Source: Desulfofundulus thermosubterraneus DSM 16057
GTDB lineage: Bacteria; Bacillota; Desulfotomaculia; Desulfotomaculales; Desulfovirgulaceae
Assembly: GCF_900142025.1 (NCBI RefSeq)
Contig: NZ_FQZM01000011.1
Coordinates: forward strand, 27,865-91,864
Direction: 5' to 3'
DNA length: 64,000 nt
Each line of letters opens with the position of its first letter. Within the stretch, counting starts at the first letter, position 1. Position numbers and translations under genes: made by a program. Positions 43,133-52,767 of this stretch are shown here, one piece after another. Under the pieces are notes generated by a model, which saw nothing but the letters and a program-made list of their open reading frames with translations, ran no database searches and was not told the DNA's origin.

Positions 43133-44713
43133 TTGGCCGGCAGATATCTGGTCAACTTCGATACCCGGCAGCTGCCCCAGGAAAATTGGGACTATGTAAT
43201 CCTGGGCAGTGGTATAGCCGGGTTGTATACTGCGTACGCAGCCAGCCGTCTCAACCGGCGGGTGGTAGTTCTGACCAAGTACACCATGGAGGATAGCAAC
43301 ACCGATAAGGCCCAGGGAGGTATTGCTGCCGCCCTGGGTCATTCCGATTCTCCGGCCCTGCATCTAAAGGATACCCTGGCCGCTGGGGCGGGGCTTTGTG
43401 ATCCCGAGGCGGTGAGTGTGCTGGTCAATGAGGGCCCCGGCAGGGTGCGGGAATTGATCGACATGGGGGCGCAGTTTGACCGGGAAAACGGTCAACTGGC
43501 CCTTACCCGGGAAGGGGCCCACAGCCGGAGGCGCATTCTCCATGCTGCCGGGGATGCCACCGGGGCGGAAATCCAGCGGGTGCTTTCCGGGCAGGCACGC
43601 CTGGCTCCAAACATTGAAGTGCGGGAAAACCATTTTGCGGTGGACCTTCTGGTACAGGATAACACCTGTTATGGCGTGCTCGCCCTGGACGGCTCCTCGG
43701 GGGAGCTCAAGGTCTTCTGGGGCAGGGCGGTGGTGCTGGCCACCGGCGGGCTGGGCCAGCTTTTTGAACACAGCACCAATCCCGCGGTGGCCACGGGGGA
43801 CGGTATTGCCATGGCCTGGCGGGCCGGCGCGGAAGTGATGGATATGGAATTCATTCAATTCCACCCCACCGTCTTAAGCCTTCCCGGAGCACCTCCCTTT
43901 CTTATTTCCGAAGCCGTGCGGGGCGAGGGTGCTTACCTGCGGAACCGTTACGGAGAACGGTTTATGCCCCGTTATCACGAACTGGCGGAACTGGCTCCCC
44001 GGGACGTGGTGGTGCGGGCCATGCTCAAGGAGATGGGCAGTACCGCATCAGACAGGGTTTTCCTCGACCTTTCCCACCTGGATCCGGCCATGGTCCAGCA
44101 GCGTTTCCCCACCATCAGCCGCACCTGCGCCTCTTACGGCCTGGACGTCACCAAAGACCCCATTCCCGTGGCTCCGGCGGCCCACTACATGATGGGAGGA
44201 GTAAAAACCAACCTTTATGGGGAAACCAGTATTGAGGGGCTCTACGCCTGCGGCGAGGTGGCCTGCCAGGGGGTACATGGTGCCAACCGTCTAGCCAGCA
44301 ATTCCCTGCTGGACGGCCTGGTTTTCGGAGGTCGCATTGTGGAGCGGGTGAACAGCTTGCCCCCGCGACGCCATGGGCATCCGGAATTTTCCTGTCGGGA
44401 GCTGGCCGATGCCCCTGAAGTGGATGCAGCTCGTTTGCGTCAGGAAATACAAAGTGTGATGGGGAAATATGTGGGGCCGGTCCGTACGGCGGAAGGGCTG
44501 GAAAAGGCCCTGGCCTTTTTCGAGGATTGGTCGTATCTGGCCGGATATCAGGCCCGGAGCATAGAGGAAATGGAAGTATGGAATATGCTTGCGGTTGGGC
44601 AGCTGGTTGCCCAGGCAGCGCTGATCCGTACGGAAAGCCGGGGAGGCCATTACCGTTTGGATTACCCCCAATCCCGGGACTTGTGGCTGAAGCATGTTAT
44701 CCTGCGCCGCTAA
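43133..44713 (+). CDS. nadB: L-aspartate oxidase
   Basis: Oxidises aspartate to iminoaspartate with FAD; in anaerobes fumarate is the likely electron acceptor. The 526-aa protein has the FAD loop VILGSGIAGLYTAYAASRL, the DKAQGGIAAALG and HSRRRILHAAGDATG motifs and EFIQFHPTVLSLPGAPPFLI. Length is normal. TTG 43133 is preceded by AGGAGGGAT. It forms a complex pathway step with NadA next door. Confidence 0.95.
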   Translation: MAGRYLVNFDTRQLPQENWDYVILGSGIAGLYTAYAASRLNRRVVVLTKYTMEDSNTDKAQGGIAAALGHSDSPALHLKDTLAAGAGLCDPEAVSVLVNEGPGRVRELIDMGAQFDRENGQLALTREGAHSRRRILHAAGDATGAEIQRVLSGQARLAPNIEVRENHFAVDLLVQDNTCYGVLALDGSSGELKVFWGRAVVLATGGLGQLFEHSTNPAVATGDGIAMAWRAGAEVMDMEFIQFHPTVLSLPGAPPFLISEAVRGEGAYLRNRYGERFMPRYHELAELAPRDVVVRAMLKEMGSTASDRVFLDLSHLDPAMVQQRFPTISRTCASYGLDVTKDPIPVAPAAHYMMGGVKTNLYGETSIEGLYACGEVACQGVHGANRLASNSLLDGLVFGGRIVERVNSLPPRRHGHPEFSCRELADAPEVDAARLRQEIQSVMGKYVGPVRTAEGLEKALAFFEDWSYLAGYQARSIEEMEVWNMLAVGQLVAQAALIRTESRGGHYRLDYPQSRDLWLKHVILRR

Positions 44714-44812
44714 GAGGTTTGGCTCATATATAATTAAGGAACTGTAATAAAGAACTGCAACTCAATTGCCCGGCCAAAGCAGGGTGCGGTTCATTCAAAG
44801 GGGGATGGAGGC

Positions 44813-45658
44813 ATGCAGAACATCGTTCTAGAGGATCTGATCGACCGAGTGCTCAAGGAGGATATAGGCACCGGCGATGTAACCACCAACAGCATCGTAC
44901 CACCGGATTACACCACCATCGGGTTTATTCATGCTAAGGAACCGGGAGTGGTGGCCGGCCTGCCCGTGGCCGGGGCCGTTTTCCGCCGGCTTTCACCGCA
45001 CATTTCCTTTCAAATTCGGGTACGGGAAGGGGAAAGAGTCCAGGCCGGGCAACTCCTGGCACGGGTGGAGGGGGAGGCCCGGGCCATTTTGAGCGGCGAG
45101 CGGGTAGCCTTAAACCTTCTGCAGCGCATGTCGGGCATTGCCACTTATACCGCCCGGCTGGTGGAGCTCATCCGGGAGTTTAAGGCCAAAATAGTGGACA
45201 CCCGCAAGACTACCCCCGGTTTACGCATCCTGGAAAAGTACGCTGTGCGGGTGGGGGGGGCTCTCAACCATCGCTTCGGCCTGTACGACGCCGTTTTGAT
45301 TAAAGACAACCACATTAAGGTGGCCGGGAGCATCACCCGGGCGGTGGAGCTGGCCAGGGCCAACATACCACATACCATGAAGGTGGAAGTTGAGGTTGAA
45401 GATTTGACCGGAGTAGAAGAGGCCCTTGCCGCCGGGGCCGACATCATTATGCTGGATAACATGGATATTCCCACCATGACCCGGGCGGTGGAGCTTGTAG
45501 CCGGCCGGGCTTACCTGGAGGCGTCGGGGAGAATCAACGAGCAAAACATTGTGGAGGTTGCCCGCACGGGAGTGGATTTCATTTCCCTGGGTGCGCTTAC
45601 CCATTCCGCCCGGTCGCTGGACATCAGCCTGGATGTAGGAGAAATGAAGCCCCTGTAG
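44813..45658 (+). CDS. nadC: Nicotinate-nucleotide diphosphorylase (quinolinate phosphoribosyltransferase)
   Basis: Converts quinolinate and PRPP to nicotinate mononucleotide and CO2. The 281-aa enzyme has EDIGTGDVTTNSIVPP, GERVALNLLQRMSGIATYTA, the DTRKTTPGLRILEKYAVRVG active-site stretch and IMLDNMDIPTMTRAV. GGGGGATGGAGG precedes the ATG. Third gene of the NAD operon, after a 99-base gap with an AT-rich TATATAATT. Confidence 0.96.
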   Translation: MQNIVLEDLIDRVLKEDIGTGDVTTNSIVPPDYTTIGFIHAKEPGVVAGLPVAGAVFRRLSPHISFQIRVREGERVQAGQLLARVEGEARAILSGERVALNLLQRMSGIATYTARLVELIREFKAKIVDTRKTTPGLRILEKYAVRVGGALNHRFGLYDAVLIKDNHIKVAGSITRAVELARANIPHTMKVEVEVEDLTGVEEALAAGADIIMLDNMDIPTMTRAVELVAGRAYLEASGRINEQNIVEVARTGVDFISLGALTHSARSLDISLDVGEMKPL

Positions 45659-45780
45659 AATAATTACAAAAATGAAAAGGGCGGCGCCCGTCATTTACCC
45701 GGGCAAACAGGGGACGGCTGCCACCCGGATAGTTTGGTGGCCCTTTCAGAATACGACAGGAGGCGGGGAGGTGGGGGCCG

Positions 45781-46485
45781 TTGTACGATGCCTTAAAACC
45801 AATAAAGCCCAGGAAAATTTACGAGGAAATAATTGATCAGGTGAAGCAATTAATTGCCGAAGGTGTATTAAATCCCGGGGATAAGCTGATCTCAGAGAAG
45901 GAGCTGGCCGAAAAACTCCAGGTGGGCCGTTCGGCGGTACGGGAAGCCTTTCGCGCCCTGGAAGCCATGGGAATACTGGAAATACGGCCGGGTGAGGGCA
46001 CCTTTGTGCGGCGGGTGGAACCCCAGGCTCTGATCAATGTTCTCTCGCTGGTATTAATAATGGACCGGGACACCACGGAAGAACTGATGGAATTGCGCAA
46101 AATACTGGAGGTAGAGTCGGCGGGCCTGGCCGCTTTGAGGCATACCCCGGAGGAGCTGGCCCAGATGGAGGAAGCCCTGGCCCAGATGGAAGCTGATATT
46201 CAAGCCGGGGACCTGGGGGAAAAGGCCGACTGGAAATTCCATTATGCCATAGCGGAAGCCACCCACAATTCCCTGCTGGTAGAACTGATGAACACCATTG
46301 CCGGTACCATGCAGAGAGTGCTGCGTACGGCCCGCATGCAGCTTTATATGACGCCCGGTACGCCCCAGCGCTTGTTGAACGAGCATAAAGCCATTTTCCT
46401 GGCCATTAAAGAAGGCCGGGATCAGGACGCCCGCCGGGCCATGTTTGACCACCTGGACAAGGTGGAAAAAGGCCTGCGCATTTGA
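45781..46485 (+). CDS. FadR/LldR-type GntR-family regulator
   Basis: A 234-aa transcription factor: an N-terminal winged helix (LISEKELAEKLQVGRSAVRE, ALEAMGILEIRPGEGTFV) and a C-terminal FCD domain (ELRKILEVESAGLAALR, FHYAIAEATHNSLLVELM, EHKAIFLAIKEGRDQDARRA) with the Asp/His pattern for a metal and small-acid ligand. Ligand class is carboxylic acid such as lactate or an acyl compound. TTG 45781 follows GGAGGCGGGGAGG. It stands alone; no obvious target beside it. Confidence 0.87.
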   Translation: MYDALKPIKPRKIYEEIIDQVKQLIAEGVLNPGDKLISEKELAEKLQVGRSAVREAFRALEAMGILEIRPGEGTFVRRVEPQALINVLSLVLIMDRDTTEELMELRKILEVESAGLAALRHTPEELAQMEEALAQMEADIQAGDLGEKADWKFHYAIAEATHNSLLVELMNTIAGTMQRVLRTARMQLYMTPGTPQRLLNEHKAIFLAIKEGRDQDARRAMFDHLDKVEKGLRI

Positions 46486-46702
46486 TTTGGGTGCCAGGCA
46501 CTTAACTTATTAACTTATCGAGCTCCCCGGCCCCGCCTCATGTCCTGTGGAAGCTGGCCGGCGGGTTAAGGAACCTGAGCCGGGGCGAATTCAGGCAGTT
46601 TGCCGCCTGGCTGGGTGCCCGGCGATTTTTTATGGCACCAGCATAGCCGGCGCGGCCGTCCTGCTGGGCCTGCTGCGCTTAAGTATGGAGAAGGAAGGAG
46701 AG

Positions 46703-47284
46703 ATGCTTGTGACCGGGACGGGACAGCCGCACCCGGCGGCAGAGGAGAAATTTGCCCTGGCGCCTGCCGACCCGGAGACCACAGTTGCCCTGTTAGTGCT
46801 AACCGTTCCCCTCGGGGTCCTTTCCCTGGTGGGTGTAGCGGTCGGCGTATCCGACCCGGCGGAACTGCCGGGTTTCTTTGTCGTTTTGTGCGGCATAGTG
46901 CTGATGACAGTGTTGCTGATGGCTGTTTTCTTTGCCTTTACGCCCGCGGCTTACATTCTGGACGCCCAGGGAATAAGGATCACCAGGCGTCTGGTTCGCC
47001 CGGTGTTCGTGCCTTACGCGCTGGTGAAGAATGTTGCGACGCAGCGTTTTGCCGGGCCGCCTTTCGCCATCGTCCGGCTGGGCTCCTACCCTCCGTGGGG
47101 GCTTTTCGGTTATTTCGGCCGGTTCAAGGTGGAGCGCCTAGGGTGGATCAGGGTCTACGCCACGTCCTGGAAAAACGAGATGGTGGTGCTGGAAACGGAC
47201 CGGGAACCGTACTTTCTTTCTCCTGCGGAACCGCAAAGGTTTTGCGATGCGCTGCGGACCCGGCTTTGCGGTACTGCGGCTTAG
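46703..47284 (+). CDS. PH-domain membrane protein, unknown role
   Basis: About 193 aa with two adjacent membrane helices (VALLVLTVPLGVLSLVGVAV and GFFVVLCGIVLMTVLLMAVF) followed by a bacterial PH-like domain (YILDAQGIRITRRLVRPVFV, WIRVYATSWKNEMVVLETD, YFLSPAEPQRFCDALR). The domain is the bPH type found in membrane-stress and cell-envelope proteins. ATG 46703 has GAAGGAGAG very near; GTG 46709 would have better spacing, and the frame is open further upstream to 46547. Confidence 0.6.
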   Translation: MLVTGTGQPHPAAEEKFALAPADPETTVALLVLTVPLGVLSLVGVAVGVSDPAELPGFFVVLCGIVLMTVLLMAVFFAFTPAAYILDAQGIRITRRLVRPVFVPYALVKNVATQRFAGPPFAIVRLGSYPPWGLFGYFGRFKVERLGWIRVYATSWKNEMVVLETDREPYFLSPAEPQRFCDALRTRLCGTAA

Positions 47285-47366
47285 CGGTGCTGTTCGGCGC
47301 GTCCGGGGGTGCGGGCCGCAGTTGAAGACCGCCGGAATGGGGAGGTGCTGAGGCTGGGGGAAAAAG

Positions 47367-47573
47367 GTGGTGCTGGTATTAAGTTTGCTGCTGGCCGCGG
47401 CTGGAATCGTGCTGGCGACGCTCTTCCTGCTAGTGGCGGTGGGGGACAAGGCCGGAGGTTGTAATTGCAAAAGCCGGCACGCCAGTAGCCCGTCTGGTTC
47501 CAGTAACGGAGCGGCCGGCCCGGCGCGTTCCCGGCAGCGCAAAAGGGAGAGTCGGTATCAGCACAGATTTTAA
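47367..47573 (+). CDS. Possible small one-helix membrane protein
   Basis: A 68-aa frame with one strong membrane helix (LVLSLLLAAAGIVLATLFLL) then a CNCKS motif and a Ser/Arg-rich tail. Its 3' end overlaps the antitoxin remnant in another frame, so at least its tail is accidental. Ribosome site is unclear. Support is weak. Confidence 0.3.
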   Translation: MVLVLSLLLAAAGIVLATLFLLVAVGDKAGGCNCKSRHASSPSGSSNGAAGPARSRQRKRESRYQHRF

Positions 47574-47616
47574 TGAGCCTCTTCCCGAGAATATTTTAGA
47601 GGCGTTTGAAAAATGA
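47533..47616 (+). pseudogene. C-terminal remnant of a Phd/YefM-type antitoxin
   Basis: Reading in the frame that ends at TGA 47614-47616 gives GSAKGRVGISTDFNEPLPEN and ILEAFEK, the usual end of Phd-type antitoxins that precede PIN toxins. The DNA-binding N-terminal half is gone. Its stop overlaps the ATG of the PIN gene. Confidence 0.7.
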
Positions 47617-48000
47617 GAGCGCTGCTGGACACCCACGTTTTATTGTGGTTGGATTACCGACGATCCTCAGTTGTCCCCGCGAGCCCGGAAAATTATTAGC
47701 AGTGGAGAAAATAAGCTGTACCTCAGTGCCGCCAGCGGCTGGGAAATGGCTATTAAGGCCAGGCTTGGCAAGCTCTCTTTGCCGGATAACCCGGAACCCT
47801 TCATTCTCGAACAACTTGCCGTCAATGCCATTGAGCCCCTGGCTGTTTCGATGCGCCACGCCCTTCACGTTTATACCCTCCTGGATTTCCACCGGGACCC
47901 TTTTGAACGCCTTCTGATTGCCCAGGCTCAGTTAGAAAATCTGCCCATTATAACTGCGGATCCCCAAATTGCCAGTTACCCGGTAGAGGTTGTTTGGTGA
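47613..48000 (+). pseudogene. Frameshifted VapC-type PIN-domain toxin
   Basis: Starts MRALLDTHVLLWL, the metal-binding Asp region of PIN toxins, then loses frame near 47655. The proper frame resumes with TDDPQLSPRARKIISSGENK and runs through LYLSAASGWEMAIKARLGKL and LLDFHRDPFERLLIAQAQLE to PIITADPQIASYPVEVVW. All of the domain is present apart from the shift, so the loss is recent. Confidence 0.85.
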
Positions 48001-48436
48001 AAGGCTTAAAGTCCGCTATATCTTGGTCAGAGAACCAGAAGCACCGGTAAGAATTTTTGCCGGAGCTTTTTGTTACTCTACTACCTTCAGCATGATTTCT
48101 TGCAGGATTTCCAGAAAGCAGGTAGGAGGTTCAAATCCCGGTGCTGAACGACGAAGTGCGTTGCAACAAGCTACATCTATCGACAAAGGTTGACACTTTT
48201 AAACAAGGAGATCGCGTGTTTGCTGTAGAAAATCATTATGAAATGTTGTTATTTATCCTCCACTTTGCTCATATTGCTTTCTTCTTCGGACCTGAAGAAA
48301 GGTTCTCCAGCGCGGGAGGGTCTAAAAAATAGATGGGGCAGGTAGGCCTGATGTGCCGTTCTTAGTGTTTAAAGTTTTTTTGCCTATGCGTATTTTCGTA
48401 ATTATCGCGGTTTAATGAAGGGATGGAGCGACAGGC
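48001..48436 (+). other. 436-base boundary region before the ssp operon
   Basis: No convincing gene. It contains GGTTCAAATCCC (48128-48139), which looks like a tRNA T-loop but has no matching stem, and TTGACA at 48190-48195 without a clear -10. A 39-codon frame from GTG 48214 with AAGGAG upstream encodes a hydrophobic peptide and is doubtful. The operon promoter is probably here but was not pinned down. Confidence 0.45.
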
Positions 48437-49366
48437 ATGCAGACTGAAATATTGAATACGGACGGCCATATAGTACAGGGTAGACTGGGAAGACATGAAA
48501 CTTTCACTCCTAGATATGGGTGGTTGAAAAAAGGGTATGACGCCGTAATCCAGGATGGCAACGTTTTTAAAGCTTCTGATGCAATAGAGCGGCTTGGTGT
48601 AGGAAAGAACATGGTTAGTTCTATCCGGTTCTGGTGTCAAGCGTTCAAATTGATTGAGCCTGCTCACAATGGGTGCATGGTGCCGACCGAACTGGGGCGT
48701 AGACTTCTTGATGATAACGGCTGGGACCCTTTCCTGGAGGATGTGGCATCCTTATGGTTGCTGCACTGGCAGCTTTTTGTGCCGCGTCTCGAGGCAGTTA
48801 GCTGGACGCTGGCCTTTAATAAATGCAACCTCTGGAGTTTTGACATCAAACAACTAACCAAAGTAATATTCAGTGCCGCTCAGAAATATCCGAGCTTTAA
48901 AACAATATCCGAAAATTCTTTTGAAAGGGATGCTTCTTGCATCATCCGGATGTACGCCGACGTGCCGTTAGAAAAAGAATCTGAGATTGAATGCCCATTC
49001 ACACAGCTTGGGATTATTCGCAAAGCAGAAGAGAAGAATTCAGTTTGCTTTGACACCACGGAAAAGCAAAACCTTCCGCCACTGATATTTGCCGCTGCGT
49101 GTTTTTCTTACATAGATTCTTATGTATCGGCAAAACAAAGGACCATATCTCTTCACCGGTTGACCTACGATTTCAACTCTCCGGGTGTAGTCTTCAAAGT
49201 ACCGGAAAGTGCGGTGGGATCCTATCTTTATACAGCAGCAAGGGAATTGAATGGTATTTCCTTGATCGAGACTACGGGTAGCCTGCAACTCTATTTCGAT
49301 GGTGAACCTAGGGCACTATATTGGGATGCGCTACAGAAATATTATGATGGAGTTGTAAGAAGATGA
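48437..49366 (+). CDS. sspB: SspB-like DUF4007 protein
   Basis: A DUF4007 protein that in known Ssp systems acts with SspC and SspD to place single-stranded phosphorothioate marks in DNA; SspB has DNA-nicking activity. The signature is GRHETFTPRYGWLKKGYDAV followed by KASDAIERLGVGKNMVSSIR and FWCQAFKLIEP, all within the first 75 residues. The remaining part is mostly helical with ERDASCIIRMYADV and IFAAACFSYIDSY. Length 309 aa is normal. It starts the six-gene operon; its end overlaps sspC by 4 bases (ATGA). GC is lower than in the pan/nad genes. Confidence 0.9.
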   Translation: MQTEILNTDGHIVQGRLGRHETFTPRYGWLKKGYDAVIQDGNVFKASDAIERLGVGKNMVSSIRFWCQAFKLIEPAHNGCMVPTELGRRLLDDNGWDPFLEDVASLWLLHWQLFVPRLEAVSWTLAFNKCNLWSFDIKQLTKVIFSAAQKYPSFKTISENSFERDASCIIRMYADVPLEKESEIECPFTQLGIIRKAEEKNSVCFDTTEKQNLPPLIFAAACFSYIDSYVSAKQRTISLHRLTYDFNSPGVVFKVPESAVGSYLYTAARELNGISLIETTGSLQLYFDGEPRALYWDALQKYYDGVVRR

Positions 49367-52300
49367 AACTATTGGATTTTATATTCCCGGATATGAATAT
49401 CGTTCGTTCGGTTAATCTGGAACGAGATTATGAGCACATAGGCCTGATTGAGGATTATCAAATTACTGCCAAGACTCTGGAGATTCTTGGTCGTTTTGTG
49501 GATGCTTTGCAGGGCGAAAGGGTTTCCGCATGGTCGTTGACGGGACCATATGGTATGGGCAAATCAGCTTTTGTCAATTACCTGCTCGCTGTTACCGGTC
49601 CATCAGGCAGCAGGAGGTCACAAATTGCTTTAGAAAAGCTAAAATGTGCTGATTCAAAACTATATAGAGAACTTTCGAGTAGTATGAGCAGGATGGTTGG
49701 AAAAGCGGGATTTTTTCAGGTTCCCGTGACAGCTGCTTACGAGCCGGTGAACGACACTCTGGCACGTGGATTGCACAATGCGCTGGTTGCTTCCGAATTG
49801 CCCAATAAGGATGAACTTATCGCCAGATTGGAATCGCTCCGGGAGCAGAAAGTCATTGACTCCCAGAAGCTTTTCGCTGCATTCAAGGACACATATCATT
49901 TATCTAACAGACCATTGCTCATAGTAGTAGACGAGTTCGGTAAAAATCTGGACTACATGTCACACTATCATGACCGGGGCGACATTTTCATCATGCAACA
50001 ACTCGCAGAAGTGGATTGGGTATATCTGTGGGTATGCCTGCATCAAGCCTTTGATGAGTACGCGTTCGGACTATCTACGGTTCAAAGGCAGGAATGGAGC
50101 AAGGTCCAGGGGCGTTTCGAGGATATCACCTTTGTAGAATCAACTGCTCAGATGCTCCATTTAATACGAAAGGTGCTTAAACAAAATTTACAGGAAGATC
50201 AAAAGGAACGCCTAAGGAAATGGGCAGAGGAAGCACGGTGGTTCGTTGAAGGAACTCACATGGCAAATAAGCAAGATTTTGATGTAAACACCATTGCAAG
50301 CCTATACCCTATTCATCCCCTTACTGCTATCGCCCTCGTCGAGCTATGCCGTCAATTTGCTCAAAACGATAGGACCCTGCTTTCCTTCATGTGTAGCGGA
50401 CATATGCATGCATTACCCGCATACCTCGAACATACGGAAGTCAGCGGCAAAGGGAGATTGCCTGCTGTGGGTCTGGATTACCTTTATGATTATTTTTTTA
50501 ACATTAGCACTACTGTGTACAGCAACCGTGCCGTGTCACAGAGGTGGGTTGAGATTCAGGACATTATAGAAAACGCTGTTCACCTATCAGCGCAGGATCA
50601 GGCTATCTTAAAAAACATAGGCGTACTCAACCTTTTACCTGGCAACCTCGGGGTAAGAGCCAGTTTGGATACCATTTCCGCTATCATGGAATACTCCCAT
50701 GGTTTGGATAGAAAGATGGTCAAAGAAACCGTCGAAAGTCTTGTTTATAAGGGCATCCTCCTGTTCAGGGAATATGCCGGGGAGTACCGGTTGTGGGAAG
50801 GCTCCGACTTTGACGTGTACGGGGCGCTCCGGGAAAGGAAAATGAAATTGTCCATCGGGTCACTTGATGCGCTTCTGCAGGAATACCTGCCGCTTTCCCC
50901 GGTTATTGCCTCCCGCCATGCTCACAAAACGGGAACCATCAGGCGTTTTGAACGGCGCTGGCTGGATGTGGAATTGCTTACAGGCGATCTAGCCCCGAAA
51001 AAGGGCTTCGATGGGCTCTTCCTGTATTGTTTCGGCACGCTTAAAGAACCGAGTTTTGTTCCGGAGGTGTGCCGTGATGGTCGGCCGCTGCTGGTGGCAT
51101 ACGTTCCTTCCCGGTCAACTCTTCATGAACTTGCTTTGGAGGTAGCCGCTGCTCGTTCAGTGCTCGAGGAAAGCCCCGAACTTGTTCATGACAGTGTGGC
51201 AAGAAAAGAAGTCAAGTTCCGGATCAAGGTAGCAGAACAGCAGTTTCGTGAGCACTTTGCCAGACTTTACTCGCCAGGCTCAGAGGACGTCCTGTGGTAT
51301 TCAGAAGGAAGACGGATAGAAATACATAATGCCAGGGAACTGTCAGCTACGCTGTCTGAACTGTGCGACCGGTATTATTGCAAATGCCCGCGCATAGGTA
51401 ATGAGATGATCAGTTATGATCACCTATCCAGCGCTGCCGCACGGGCACGGCGTGAGCTGGTGGAAGCGATGGTGACCAGGGCTGGCGAAGAGCGGCTTGG
51501 ACTGCAGGGCTTTGGCCCCGAGGTAGCGGTGTACAGGTCACTGCTCCTGGCGGAAGGGCTGCATGTAAAAGATGAGGAGACCGGCTGCTGGCATTTTTCG
51601 CTTGAAGGGAATGATCCCCAGTTAAAATATCTTTGGAAACAGATAGACGAATGTATAAACACTGCCGGTGACCAGGGAATAAGCGTAGCCAATATCCTCA
51701 GTGTGCTGCGTGAACCGCCGTTTGGAATGAGGCAGGGTCCGGCCCCAATCTACATCTGTTTATACCTCCTTGTTAAATCCGATGAAATTGCAGTGTTTCA
51801 AGAGGGCACTTACCGGCCTTATTTGACTGCTTCCGAAATGGCTTTGATGCTCAAGCGACCGGATTTATTCGTACTCAAGCGATTTGTTTCCAACAATGTG
51901 GAACGGGAAGTTTTTGATATATACAAAAACATATTGAATAAAGCTCAGATAGAGGGTAATCCCGGACTACGTAATACCACCATGCTGGGTGTCGTAGGTC
52001 CGTTGGTCAAATTCGTGAATGAACTGCCTGCGTATGCAAGGAACACCAGGCAAATATCCCGCGAAGCCCAACAATTGCGCTTAGCCATTCAGAACTCTGT
52101 TGAACCGATACGCCTCTTGTTTGAAGAATTGCCCGGGGCAGTCGGAATTGATATAAAAGCAAAAACCGGAAACGACAGCGCCTGGCGAGAGGAGCTACAG
52201 GTCAAACTGCGTTCAGCACTTTACGAGCTGGGTCAAGCATATCCCGCCCTTAATGCTAAAGTGCAGAAGACGATGCTACAGGTCTTTGAGGGCGAGAACC

Positions 52301-52767
52301 TGCAAGAGTTGTACAAAAAACAGCGGGAACGTACCAAGCCGCTATTAGATATTTGTGATGAACCCGAACTCAAATCCGTGCTTCAGGCCTTCGCAAGAGA
52401 ATACCGGGATCCGGCTGAATGGGTAAGAGGAATCGCCGGTATTGTGATTAAAAAACATATGGATTCCTGGAATGATCAGGATTTCATGCTGTTCGCTGCA
52501 AAACTACGGGATTACGCCGACCGTATCCGGCAACTTGAGACATTAGCTTCCCTAAATGGCTGCTATGTGAAGGAGAACACCAGGTTAATCAGCATCATGA
52601 GGCCTGGTGGCAAGATCAGGAGAGAGGTTGTTAATGTAATTTCCACTCAAGATGCCGAAGTCCAGGGTAAGGTTAGCGAGATCCTGGCTCTTCCAGAAGA
52701 AAAATCCAGGGCTATCCTGGTAGCTTTAGCGGAGAAAATATTTGCGGGTGATTCAAATGACCACTAA
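49363..52767 (+). CDS. sspC: SspC-like large P-loop ATPase
   Basis: A 1134-aa ATPase expected to drive the DNA phosphorothioation complex. Walker A is GPYGMGKS (residues 61-68) and Walker B LLIVVDEFGKN with D190-E191. The rest is a long, mostly helical region without a recognised nuclease; the C-terminus (ISTQDAEVQGKVSEILALPE) is compact and charged. Overall layout resembles ATPases of BREX-like and Ssp systems; the neighbours identify it as SspC. It overlaps sspB by 4 bases and sspD by 11. Base composition is about 48 percent GC. Confidence 0.88.
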   Translation: MKLLDFIFPDMNIVRSVNLERDYEHIGLIEDYQITAKTLEILGRFVDALQGERVSAWSLTGPYGMGKSAFVNYLLAVTGPSGSRRSQIALEKLKCADSKLYRELSSSMSRMVGKAGFFQVPVTAAYEPVNDTLARGLHNALVASELPNKDELIARLESLREQKVIDSQKLFAAFKDTYHLSNRPLLIVVDEFGKNLDYMSHYHDRGDIFIMQQLAEVDWVYLWVCLHQAFDEYAFGLSTVQRQEWSKVQGRFEDITFVESTAQMLHLIRKVLKQNLQEDQKERLRKWAEEARWFVEGTHMANKQDFDVNTIASLYPIHPLTAIALVELCRQFAQNDRTLLSFMCSGHMHALPAYLEHTEVSGKGRLPAVGLDYLYDYFFNISTTVYSNRAVSQRWVEIQDIIENAVHLSAQDQAILKNIGVLNLLPGNLGVRASLDTISAIMEYSHGLDRKMVKETVESLVYKGILLFREYAGEYRLWEGSDFDVYGALRERKMKLSIGSLDALLQEYLPLSPVIASRHAHKTGTIRRFERRWLDVELLTGDLAPKKGFDGLFLYCFGTLKEPSFVPEVCRDGRPLLVAYVPSRSTLHELALEVAAARSVLEESPELVHDSVARKEVKFRIKVAEQQFREHFARLYSPGSEDVLWYSEGRRIEIHNARELSATLSELCDRYYCKCPRIGNEMISYDHLSSAAARARRELVEAMVTRAGEERLGLQGFGPEVAVYRSLLLAEGLHVKDEETGCWHFSLEGNDPQLKYLWKQIDECINTAGDQGISVANILSVLREPPFGMRQGPAPIYICLYLLVKSDEIAVFQEGTYRPYLTASEMALMLKRPDLFVLKRFVSNNVEREVFDIYKNILNKAQIEGNPGLRNTTMLGVVGPLVKFVNELPAYARNTRQISREAQQLRLAIQNSVEPIRLLFEELPGAVGIDIKAKTGNDSAWREELQVKLRSALYELGQAYPALNAKVQKTMLQVFEGENLQELYKKQRERTKPLLDICDEPELKSVLQAFAREYRDPAEWVRGIAGIVIKKHMDSWNDQDFMLFAAKLRDYADRIRQLETLASLNGCYVKENTRLISIMRPGGKIRREVVNVISTQDAEVQGKVSEILALPEEKSRAILVALAEKIFAGDSNDH

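Noticed and set aside
48110..48160. tRNA-like 3' end (GGTTCAAATCCC) as an attachment site
   Set aside because: The flanking bases do not form a T-stem and no acceptor or anticodon arm is present.
48214..48333. 39-aa hydrophobic peptide ahead of the ssp operon
   Set aside because: AAGGAG is present but composition and context give no further support.
49363..52767. BREX or DISARM system
   Set aside because: The large ATPase and the NERD-kinase module recall BREX/Pgl, but PglX, PglZ, BrxL and any DNA methyltransferase are absent; DUF4007 plus SspD fit Ssp better.
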